From Pseudomonadota bacterium (GTDB lineage: Bacteria > Bdellovibrionota > Bacteriovoracia > Bacteriovoracales > Bacteriovoracaceae), in the NCBI GenBank assembly GCA_023432655.1, contig JAEYUK010000307.1, positions 1-6,054 on the forward strand: DNA of 6,054 nt. The letters are read 5' to 3'. Made by a program: the position numbers and the translations under genes. This document shows, one piece after another, positions 1-5,622 of the stretch (position 1 is its first letter; each line of letters starts with the position of its first letter). The notes beneath the pieces were generated by a model. That model searched no databases. It had not been told where the DNA came from and worked only from the letters and a program-made list of their open reading frames with translations.

Positions 1-183
1 ACCGGCCTGATTGGCGCAGCCGATAATGGTGTCGTCGATTTCTTTTAAATCATGGGAAGCCGAGGCGGCATAATCTTTAAAAAGTTCGGCCAGAAGATCA
101 TCAACGCGAACGCCTGAGAGCATTCCCCCGAAAGATCCGATAGCAGTACGTTTAGCATGAACAATGTAAGTGCTTTTTGACAT
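1..183 (-). CDS. paaJ: Beta-ketoadipyl-CoA / 3-oxo-5,6-dehydrosuberyl-CoA thiolase, N-terminal part
   Basis: The first 61 codons of a thiolase are visible; the rest lies beyond the left edge. Translation begins MSKSTYIVHAKRTAIGSFGG and ends in EIDDTIIGCANQAG. The RTAIGSFGG stretch is the usual thiolase N-terminus, and GCANQAG is typical of PaaJ/PcaF thiolases rather than of FadA or PhaA. In the paa pathway PaaJ acts twice in the cytoplasm: it cleaves 3-oxo-5,6-dehydrosuberyl-CoA, and later 3-oxoadipyl-CoA to succinyl-CoA and acetyl-CoA. The ATG at 183 is supported by an AAGAAGGA ribosome site (192-199) about 8 nt upstream. The catalytic Cys, His and second Cys are outside the window. The gene has the same orientation as the paa genes at 2615-6054 but is separated from them by the antisense protease gene. 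The thiolase family is certain; the PaaJ assignment rests on a short N-terminal piece. Confidence 0.82.
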   Translation of the reverse strand, partial: MSKSTYIVHAKRTAIGSFGGMLSGVRVDDLLAELFKDYAASASHDLKEIDDTIIGCANQAG

Positions 184-211
184 ATTTTTTTTCCTTCTTA
201 AAACGTGAATC

Positions 212-240
212 ATGCTAACAAGAAAAGCGTCGATTGAGAA
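212..240 (-). promoter_or_regulatory. Candidate sigma70-type promoter for paaJ
   Basis: Read on the minus strand, TTCTCA (235-240; 4 of 6 matches to TTGACA) is followed after 17 nt by TAGCAT (212-217; 4 of 6 matches to TATAAT). The -10 box is preceded by TGT, giving an extended -10 of the TGnTAnnnT form. Transcription would start near 205, leaving a leader of about 22 nt that just holds the AAGAAGGA ribosome site. Spacing is ideal but the hexamers are imperfect and were found by eye only. Confidence 0.35.
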
Positions 241-265
241 AAAAAAGAAGGATTGCGCTTTGAGT

Positions 266-287
266 AAAAAAGCCTTTCTCCTTGGCT
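266..287 (-). terminator. Weak terminator-like hairpin upstream of paaJ
   Basis: On the minus strand AGCC (284-287) and GGCT (271-274) can pair around a 9-nt loop, and a run of T follows (266-270). The 4-bp stem is short for an intrinsic terminator. If functional it would stop leftward transcripts that have crossed the protease gene from the upstream paa genes, just before the paaJ promoter. It could equally be chance in an A/T-rich spacer. Confidence 0.18.
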
Positions 288-339
288 GATATCTCTAAAT
301 ATCATAAAACTTACCTCTTAATGCATATGAAGGTTATTT

Positions 340-2625
340 ATGAAATTCATCGCTCTCGTAGGTCTTCTTTGGCTTGTGAACCCGGTCCATGCTTATGAAG
401 CGGTTGTGACGAAAGGGGAGTTGAAGCCGGAACTTTCTGAACTTTTAAATAAGGCCAATACTGAGACCCATCTCAATTTTACAGCTGATGACTTTATTCA
501 AATTGAAGAGCGAATCCTTGCGACCAGTAAATTCACCATGTACGTCCAGTCCAATTCCATGGTCCCGGTGGATGGGACAGCGGTAAGAATCTGGAGTGAT
601 CTTAAAACCAATGAACTGATCCGAGCTGAATTGCACCTCGATGAAAAGGCGCTCTCGCAAAAAGATCTTTTAGTTAATCGCTATGCCAAGGCCCGCTTCT
701 CTCCTAAGGCCCTTAAGTCAAAACAACTGGCCGATTCTATTTCAGAGGTCGTGAAAAAAGTTGTTTCTCGGCATGACAGTGATGCCAAAATTCTTGGCCT
801 TAAATATAAGGACCAGTGGCAGGCCGGTGACTTAGTACGGGTGGTGGAAGTCCGTGGGCGTCGTGGGGTTCACCACATTTTAATTTCGTTACTCAAAAAT
901 AAAATTTTAAAAACAACTTATCGCGAGTTTATGCAGAGTGATGCTCTTTCGCTCAAGGCCCATGTCTATCCTATTTACGAAGAAGTGGAAGGAACTGGAG
1001 AGAGACTAACTCCGGAAGTGCGAGAGCTTAAGTACCTTTCTTCCAAAGTTCCTGTGGCCGGAAAAAATCCATTCGGAAAGCTAAGCCAGGTGGAATTTCT
1101 TGATACCAATTATTCGGTGCTCTTAGCGGGCACTCCACTCGGTGAGATGCTGGGACTTTGGTCAGAAACTTCGGTAAGAAATAAGATTGAAAACTTTGTG
1201 GAAACTCTTCCTGTAAGAGAGAATAACTTTAAAAATGGTATCATCCTTCAAGGAAAATACGCCACCATTAATCTTCATCCAGCGGTTAAAGAGTCACTTG
1301 AAGGAGTGGAACTCCCTTTAGAACCAACCACAAATCACTTAATGAAGTGGGTGTTATCTTCGGGGTATAACGGGAAGGTGGTCAATGGCCTTCAAGGAAA
1401 ACTCATCTCTTCAAAAGAAGAACTTCTGAGTCGTATTCCTTTTAGAGACCCGGAACATGATCCTAGTTCTTACATTAATTCAGGCTTTGATGAAGTCCAG
1501 GTTTACTACGGCATTACCGCCTTGATGGATTCACTGGTGCAGATGGGCTTTACTGATCCGGAACTCTCAGAAAAACCTTTTCATGCTTTCTTATTTGATC
1601 CTGATATCAGCATGAAAGACAATGCCTACTACTACGATAATACCATTAACTTCACGACCTATAATCCAGGAACTCCAAATCTTGCTCGTGATAATCCGAC
1701 CATCTGGCATGAGCTAGGCCATGCCATCATGGAGCGGCTTATGGGTGTTCATTTAAATTTTGATTCTCAAGGCGGCTACGGTGGACTCTCTGAAGGGATG
1801 GCCGATTTCCTTGCCCAAATTGTTCTCGAGCACCAAACGGAAGGGGTACAATTTCCAGGTAAAGAGAAGATGCGCATTTTAAATGACATCGGCTTCGATC
1901 TTACCAATGAGTTTCATGACGAGGGTGAAGCCTACGGTGGAGCGATGAATGATATGCTCTTAACCATTATCTCTTATGAAGGGAATGATGGTCTCCATGC
2001 GTTTACTGATCTGACTTTAGAGGCCATGCGGCTCGCAAGGAATCACCCAAAGCTCACGGCCGCCAAATGGTTTGAGCTCATGCTTTACGCAGACTCCCTT
2101 GGGAGTTCTGTTCGTCCGGCCGGTAAATATCAAGACTTAATTCAAGGGGCACTCGTATCCCGGAACTTCTCTTTTGACCAGGCCTTCAGACCCGCCCGAA
2201 TGGAAGTGAAGTTTAATAACACTGAACTCACGAGCGTTTCCATGGGATCACGTTCTAACCCCATTAAGGCCTGTGATCCATCCGGAATAGTTTCGTTCGA
2301 TCTTAATCTCGCTTTAACGGGTGGTGACTCAAACTTCATCACTTTCCCTGCCATTGTAAAAGTAGAGTACCAAAAAGGGGCCCTGCAAGGAGCGATTCAT
2401 TGGTTAGGGGAAGAGACGAATCCGCATGTCTATACAGTCAACTCAGAAGCTGATCTTCTTTCGATTCCTCTTAAGGCCCATGTTGAATGCGAATTTGTGA
2501 ATAGACCTAATGGGGCTTGCCGAGATTATGCTTACCTTCAAGTTTACAATGAAGGTATTTCTAAGCCTGTGGCCAAGAAGCGCTTTTATCTGGAGCTAGG
2601 GAAGGAGAACTGTCCTAAGCGCTAA
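340..2625 (+). CDS. Secreted zinc metalloprotease, M36/M4-like gluzincin (761 aa)
   Basis: The protein starts with a clear Sec signal peptide: K2, hydrophobic residues 3-13, and likely cleavage after VHA at 18. There is no lipobox Cys, so it is probably periplasmic or secreted. The zinc site is HELGH at 457-461 (ligands H457 and H461, catalytic E458). SEGMAD at 484-489 follows, with E485 the expected third ligand 24 residues after H461, and then an HDEGE segment at 526-530. This order resembles fungalysin (M36) and thermolysin-like (M4) peptidases. Residues about 65-200 contain two stretches suggestive of FTP/PepSY-type inhibitory propeptides (near 75-100 and 164-197). Residues about 615-761 look like a separate beta-rich domain and hold all four cysteines (645, 717, 727, 758), likely as disulfides. 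The ATG is supported by GAAGG 6 nt upstream. The substrate is unknown. The gene has no evident link to phenylacetate degradation; its stop overlaps that of the convergent paaH-C by 11 bp. Confidence 0.85.
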   Translation: MKFIALVGLLWLVNPVHAYEAVVTKGELKPELSELLNKANTETHLNFTADDFIQIEERILATSKFTMYVQSNSMVPVDGTAVRIWSDLKTNELIRAELHLDEKALSQKDLLVNRYAKARFSPKALKSKQLADSISEVVKKVVSRHDSDAKILGLKYKDQWQAGDLVRVVEVRGRRGVHHILISLLKNKILKTTYREFMQSDALSLKAHVYPIYEEVEGTGERLTPEVRELKYLSSKVPVAGKNPFGKLSQVEFLDTNYSVLLAGTPLGEMLGLWSETSVRNKIENFVETLPVRENNFKNGIILQGKYATINLHPAVKESLEGVELPLEPTTNHLMKWVLSSGYNGKVVNGLQGKLISSKEELLSRIPFRDPEHDPSSYINSGFDEVQVYYGITALMDSLVQMGFTDPELSEKPFHAFLFDPDISMKDNAYYYDNTINFTTYNPGTPNLARDNPTIWHELGHAIMERLMGVHLNFDSQGGYGGLSEGMADFLAQIVLEHQTEGVQFPGKEKMRILNDIGFDLTNEFHDEGEAYGGAMNDMLLTIISYEGNDGLHAFTDLTLEAMRLARNHPKLTAAKWFELMLYADSLGSSVRPAGKYQDLIQGALVSRNFSFDQAFRPARMEVKFNNTELTSVSMGSRSNPIKACDPSGIVSFDLNLALTGGDSNFITFPAIVKVEYQKGALQGAIHWLGEETNPHVYTVNSEADLLSIPLKAHVECEFVNRPNGACRDYAYLQVYNEGISKPVAKKRFYLELGKENCPKR

Positions 2626-3142
2626 TCAATTTTGAAGGACGATATCGCAAGTCTTGAGTTCTATCGTATAGCTCATTCAGAAGAGTCACGACATAGAGCT
2701 CTTTTCCTGCTGACCATTCAAAGGGTCCTTTAGGGTAGTTCACACCAAATTTCATAGCGCGATCAATGTCTTCTTTGGAGGCCACCCCTTCTTCTAATGC
2801 AAAGTGGGCCTCATTGATGATTTGGACGATGGTACGTGGGAAAACAAAACCGCATGAGACGATGGTTGTTTCAACTGGCGAGAAGCCCAGCTCTTTCAAT
2901 TTATTTAAAACAACTTCATTTCTTTCTTTAAAATGAATCTCCATTTTTTTTGCTTCATCACAAAAGAGGGCGGCAAAAGAACCCTGGAGGTGAGGATATT
3001 CACTATAAAATTCTGCCGGATCATAACAAGTCAGATCCATATATACTTTCTTGTCATGATGCTCTTCCAGAACTTTTTTCTTTTCTGCCTTAGTGCCAAA
3101 ACCAAAGTTAATGAGAATGTCGTCGAACAATACGTTAGTCAT
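2615..3142 (-). CDS. PaaH C-terminal half: reduced Rossmann-like plus second 3-hydroxyacyl-CoA dehydrogenase C-terminal domain (175 aa)
   Basis: This protein matches the C-terminal part of full-length PaaH (about 475 aa in E. coli). Residues 98-172 form a 3HCDH domain, with IINEA at 108-112, GVASKEDIDRAM at 119-130, GVNYPKGP at 133-140 and RYRPSKL at 166-172. E. coli PaaH, from memory, has IINEALDALQKGVASEQDID, GVNYPYGP and RYRPCSL near its C-terminus. Residues 1-95 lack a GxGxxG motif and correspond in position to the reduced Rossmann-like domain between the two 3HCDH domains of PaaH. Catalytic residues are not expected here; a role in dimerisation or substrate shaping with the N-terminal half is inferred. 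The start at 3142 is chosen over an in-frame ATG at 3187 because GAGGA lies 10 nt upstream and the extra residues match nothing in PaaH. It overlaps the upstream stop by 8 nt (ATGACTAA). Confidence 0.85.
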   Translation of the reverse strand: MTNVLFDDILINFGFGTKAEKKKVLEEHHDKKVYMDLTCYDPAEFYSEYPHLQGSFAALFCDEAKKMEIHFKERNEVVLNKLKELGFSPVETTIVSCGFVFPRTIVQIINEAHFALEEGVASKEDIDRAMKFGVNYPKGPFEWSAGKELYVVTLLNELYDRTQDLRYRPSKLISA

Positions 3143-3998
3143 ATTTATAAAATCCTCGCTTGGATTTTCGTCCAAAGCGTTTTTCATCTACCATTTGCTT
3201 TTGAAGTTTATGGGGAGCAAAGCGCGGCCCTTGATTGTAGGCTTCCCACACGGAACAGGTGACGGAGTAGTTGACATCGATTCCGATGAGATCCATGAGT
3301 TCAAAGGGGCCCATTTTAAAACCGCCCACTTCTTTTAGAATGGAATCCACTTCCCGCATCTTAGCTTCGTCATCCTTTTCTACAATGCGGAGAGGCTCAC
3401 CGTAAAAGTTTCGGGCCACGCGGTTAACGATAAAGCCGGGGGAGTCCTTGCACATGGCCGGTTTTTTACCCTGCTTATCAAACCACTGATAGAGCTCCTG
3501 ACAAAGGGAAAGATCCGAGTCTTTACCTTTAATCACTTCCACTAGTTTCATGATCGTTGCGGGATTAAAAAAGTGAAGGCCCAGGAACCTAGGCTTTCTC
3601 TCATTTGTTACAGCTTCGGCCATAAGCTCAATGGGGAAGCTTGAGGTATTGGAAGCTAAAATAGTGTGACGATTAAAATGAGCATCTAACTTTTTAAACA
3701 GTTCTTTTTTTATTTCCAGATTTTCAATGATCGCCTCGATTACGAGATCGGCATCTTTGGAGATCGTCTCCATTGACCGAAGTGAAAGATGAGTTTTCAT
3801 CTTTTCCGCATCACTGGAAGTCATTTTATTTTTTTGAACCAGACTGTCCCAGGAAGAATGGATAGACTTTAGGGCCTTCTCCATCTGCTCGGAGGAGTTA
3901 TCAACGAGTTCAACCGTGCACATTTGCTGAGCGAACCATTGAGCAATGCCGGAACCCATAGTTCCGGCACCAATCACAATAACTTTTTGTAAATTCAT
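3135..3998 (-). CDS. paaH: 3-hydroxyadipyl-CoA dehydrogenase, catalytic N-terminal half of PaaH (287 aa)
   Basis: This is an NAD-dependent 3-hydroxyacyl-CoA dehydrogenase. The Rossmann motif GAGTMG is at 10-15 and the acidic D33 ends the second strand. The catalytic set is complete: S119 in SNTSS, the H142/E154 pair in LHFFNP and KLVEVI, and N192 in PGFIVNR. The 3HCDH domain covers about 187-287, with GPFELMDLIG at 230-239 and the ending RGFYKYD. The segment DVNYSVTCSV at 241-250 is close to DVNFAVTCSV of E. coli PaaH, pointing to PaaH rather than a generic Hbd. In the pathway PaaH oxidises 3-hydroxyadipyl-CoA to 3-oxoadipyl-CoA in the cytoplasm. The ATG at 3998 is chosen because the Rossmann strand follows directly; an upstream in-frame ATG at 4079 would add 27 non-homologous residues inside the preceding gene. 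One base separates it from the PaaA-like stop (TAATATG), and no good Shine-Dalgarno is visible, so translational coupling is likely. It ends where standalone Hbd proteins end. Confidence 0.9.
   Translation of the reverse strand: MNLQKVIVIGAGTMGSGIAQWFAQQMCTVELVDNSSEQMEKALKSIHSSWDSLVQKNKMTSSDAEKMKTHLSLRSMETISKDADLVIEAIIENLEIKKELFKKLDAHFNRHTILASNTSSFPIELMAEAVTNERKPRFLGLHFFNPATIMKLVEVIKGKDSDLSLCQELYQWFDKQGKKPAMCKDSPGFIVNRVARNFYGEPLRIVEKDDEAKMREVDSILKEVGGFKMGPFELMDLIGIDVNYSVTCSVWEAYNQGPRFAPHKLQKQMVDEKRFGRKSKRGFYKYD
3153..3157 (-). promoter_or_regulatory. Ribosome binding site of paaH-C inside paaH-N
   Basis: GAGGA on the minus strand lies 10 nt before the ATG at 3142, within the last codons of the upstream gene. 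It decides the start of the downstream half-gene. It also argues that the two halves are translated separately rather than joined by frameshifting. Confidence 0.65.
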
Positions 3999-3999
3999 A

Positions 4000-4818
4000 T
4001 TAAGAAAGAGTGTACTCAGTCGGCTGTTCGGATTCTTTATACTCTGGAACAACCAGGCCCCATTCCGAACACTTCTCATTGATCTCTTTAACGAAGGCCG
4101 CTCTAACGTCCGCGTTTGAGCGATTTTTTAGACCAAGTCTTTGGTAGATATCGTTACCAGCACCTGTTGATTTGCCGAAAGTATTCATCACTCGAGGCCA
4201 CCAAAGGTTTAAGCGCTCTTGTAAGAATGCGCGCGTTTCTGGATTCTGGGCCATTTCTTTAACAGTCTTATCTCCATGGGCGAGATGCATGTTCTCTTCT
4301 TTACAGATAGTACCAATGGCATTTTTCCAAGGAAGATAAGAAGAGTTAAGGGTGTCTTCTAAAACGTGACCAGCGGCCCGGTCCATTAAAAAGTTAAAGA
4401 GACAGAAATCTTCCCAGTAAGTAATCGGGTAATAGAAAATGTTAACTCGTTTATCTTTTTTCGCACGAGAGAAACCAATGTTTGCCAGATCATCTGGGAG
4501 ACGCCAGTCAAATTCGTGGGCCAGCATGTGGTCATGAGTTTTTTGGCCCAAATCATCCAGAATTTTATAGATCACGTGGGCGTGTCTCATTTCATCTTTT
4601 ACGATTTGTGCCACTAGAACGCGCTCGTGAGCATTAGGAGCTTTAGCGATCCAAGGCATGTAACCCAGGCCACCGGCGTATTCTGAATCTGCTTGCATCC
4701 ATAGAAGGTTTAAGAGATTTTTACGATAAATTTCCGGCATCTCTGAATCAGAATCAAAGGTGCGGCCGTTTTTAATTTCTTCAAATAATTTTAAATCTTC
4801 TTCACTATACTGACGCAT
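4000..4818 (-). CDS. PaaA-like diiron protein, ring-1,2-phenylacetyl-CoA epoxidase catalytic-subunit family (272 aa)
   Basis: The protein belongs to the PaaA/PaaC ferritin-like family and resembles PaaA much more than PaaC. MPEIYRK (27-33) matches the MPDAYRK segment of E. coli PaaA. A full set of plausible iron ligands is present: E46 in DSEYAGG, E76 and H79 in DEMRH, D146 in FLMDRAAG, and E175 and H178 in CKEENMH (CKEESFH in E. coli). PaaA is the catalytic subunit that, with PaaC, PaaB and the reductase PaaE, forms the epoxide of phenylacetyl-CoA using O2. Unlike E. coli PaaA (about 309 aa), this protein stops soon after the VPEY segment (258-261), so the C-terminal tail is missing. No paaB, paaC, paaD or paaE adjoins it. 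It may be the true PaaA with partners elsewhere, or a specialised paralogue. The start at 4818 has a strong GAGGAG site 7 nt upstream (4826-4831). The family is secure; the exact substrate is not. Confidence 0.82.
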   Translation of the reverse strand: MRQYSEEDLKLFEEIKNGRTFDSDSEMPEIYRKNLLNLLWMQADSEYAGGLGYMPWIAKAPNAHERVLVAQIVKDEMRHAHVIYKILDDLGQKTHDHMLAHEFDWRLPDDLANIGFSRAKKDKRVNIFYYPITYWEDFCLFNFLMDRAAGHVLEDTLNSSYLPWKNAIGTICKEENMHLAHGDKTVKEMAQNPETRAFLQERLNLWWPRVMNTFGKSTGAGNDIYQRLGLKNRSNADVRAAFVKEINEKCSEWGLVVPEYKESEQPTEYTLS

Positions 4819-4832
4819 GGATATTCTCCTCT

Positions 4833-5621
4833 TTATTGACCTTTAAAATTTGGTTTTCTTTTTTCTAAGAAGGCCCCAACTCCTTCTTTATAATCCTCGG
4901 AAAAGCCCAGGTATCTTTGTGCATACTTCTCACGAAGGAGCACTTCATCCATGGTCTTCTCAGCAGCAAACTGGAAATTCTTTTTTACCATCTTAACCGA
5001 AAGCGGTGCCAGCTGATTTATACCATGAGAAAGCTTAAGCGCTGCCTCCAGAGGATTTTCCGCAATCTGATTGATGAAATCATACTTCAGCATGTCTTCT
5101 GAGAGAAGAGGCTTACCTAACAAGGCGAATTCTAAGGCCTTGGAGTAGCCCATTTGTCTCGCTAAAATGAAACTCATGCCAGCATCTGGAGCTAATCCAA
5201 TTTGACTAAAGCCTGAAATAAATCGGACTCCTGGGGCGGCAATTTTTAAGTCGCAGGAAAGGGCGATAGAAAGCCCCGCGCCGGCACAAACGCCTTGAAT
5301 CGCCCCAATAACGAGCTTCTCAGAGCTTCTGATAGCACCAACGAGAGGATTCCATTCCGTTTCAATGGTGTGGCCAATATCTACCGGGCCTTTAGACGCA
5401 TCTACGGTCCGGTCATTTAAATCCTGTCCAGAACAGAAGGCCTTTCCTTCTGCGGTTAAAATAATCGAGCGCACTGCTTGATCTTTATTCGCTTCACGGA
5501 TGGCCGCAATGATATCGAGTTTACCCTGCACATTAAGAGCATTGTAAACTTGGGGACGGTTAATGGTGATAACGGCCGTTCCATCCTGAATTTCGTATTT
5601 TACTGTTTCAAAACTTTTCAT
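4833..5621 (-). CDS. paaG: Ring-1,2-epoxyphenylacetyl-CoA isomerase, crotonase family (262 aa)
   Basis: PaaG converts the phenylacetyl-CoA epoxide to oxepin-CoA and can also shift double bonds in later CoA intermediates. Its length equals that of E. coli PaaG. FCSGQDLNDRTVD at 62-74 matches the FCAGQDLNDRNVD signature that distinguishes PaaG within the crotonases. The oxyanion-hole regions are at about 63-67 and 113-116 (AGAG). Aligned to classical enoyl-CoA hydratase, the two catalytic glutamates are replaced by S118 and F138. The isomerase aspartate is present as D146 in LAPDAG. It is therefore an isomerase, not a hydratase. The C-terminus EGVGAFLEKRKPNFKGQ is typical of the family. The start at 5621 is one base after the paaF stop, with AAGG (5630-5633) 8 nt upstream. 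A spacer of 14 nt separates it from the PaaA-like gene downstream. Confidence 0.92.
   Translation of the reverse strand: MKSFETVKYEIQDGTAVITINRPQVYNALNVQGKLDIIAAIREANKDQAVRSIILTAEGKAFCSGQDLNDRTVDASKGPVDIGHTIETEWNPLVGAIRSSEKLVIGAIQGVCAGAGLSIALSCDLKIAAPGVRFISGFSQIGLAPDAGMSFILARQMGYSKALEFALLGKPLLSEDMLKYDFINQIAENPLEAALKLSHGINQLAPLSVKMVKKNFQFAAEKTMDEVLLREKYAQRYLGFSEDYKEGVGAFLEKRKPNFKGQ
4851..4904. repeat. Imperfect direct repeat, copy 1 (3' end of paaG)
   Basis: This 54-bp stretch aligns without gaps to 5641-5694, with 41 of 54 bases identical by hand count. It encodes the shared C-terminal EGxxAFxEKRxP segment of the two crotonases. It reflects protein homology or an old duplication rather than a mobile repeat. 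Confidence 0.5.
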
Positions 5622-5622
5622 G

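Larger units (their letters stand above)
184..339. promoter_or_regulatory. Divergent intergenic region between paaJ and the protease gene
   Basis: This 156-bp region separates two divergent starts and should hold both promoters. It contains A-rich tracts (about 239-250 and 266-271), the best paaJ promoter match at 212-240, a short inverted repeat GATAT-N6-ATATC (288-303), and a small AGCC/GGCT stem (271-287). For the plus-strand gene, TATCAT at 300-305 resembles a -10 box but has no good -35 at the right distance, so that promoter is unassigned. The plus gene's ribosome site GAAGG sits at 329-333, 6 nt before its ATG. No small ORF with a convincing ribosome site was found here. Confidence 0.6.

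Noticed and set aside
445..2354. Minus-strand ORFs of about 70 codons inside the protease gene
   Set aside because: They are antisense to a well-supported coding sequence and show no start signal or recognisable motif.
2579..2623. Two AGCGCT palindromes near the protease stop
   Set aside because: Six-base self-complementary words 33 nt apart inside coding sequence are likely chance, with no following T-run.
2612..2640. GTCCT / AGGAC inverted repeat at the convergent gene ends as a terminator
   Set aside because: A 5-bp stem with a 19-nt loop and no T-run on either side does not meet the pattern of an intrinsic terminator.
3130..3160. Programmed frameshift joining the two PaaH halves
   Set aside because: No slippery heptamer is visible, a +1 shift would be needed at GAC TAA C, and the second half has its own ribosome site and start codon. 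It cannot be fully excluded by eye.
3143..3187. Longer start for paaH-C at 3187
   Set aside because: The ATG at 3142 has a well-placed GAGGA and gives the usual short overlap; the extra 15 residues are just another frame of the paaH-N 3' end.
2933..3338. Two overlapping plus-strand ORFs of 109 and 81 codons
   Set aside because: They are antisense shadows of the paaH halves, with no ribosome site or recognisable protein features.
3999..4079. In-frame upstream ATG extending paaH-N by 27 residues to 4079
   Set aside because: The extension lies inside the PaaA-like gene, has no similarity to dehydrogenase N-termini, and the Rossmann strand starts right after the ATG at 3998.
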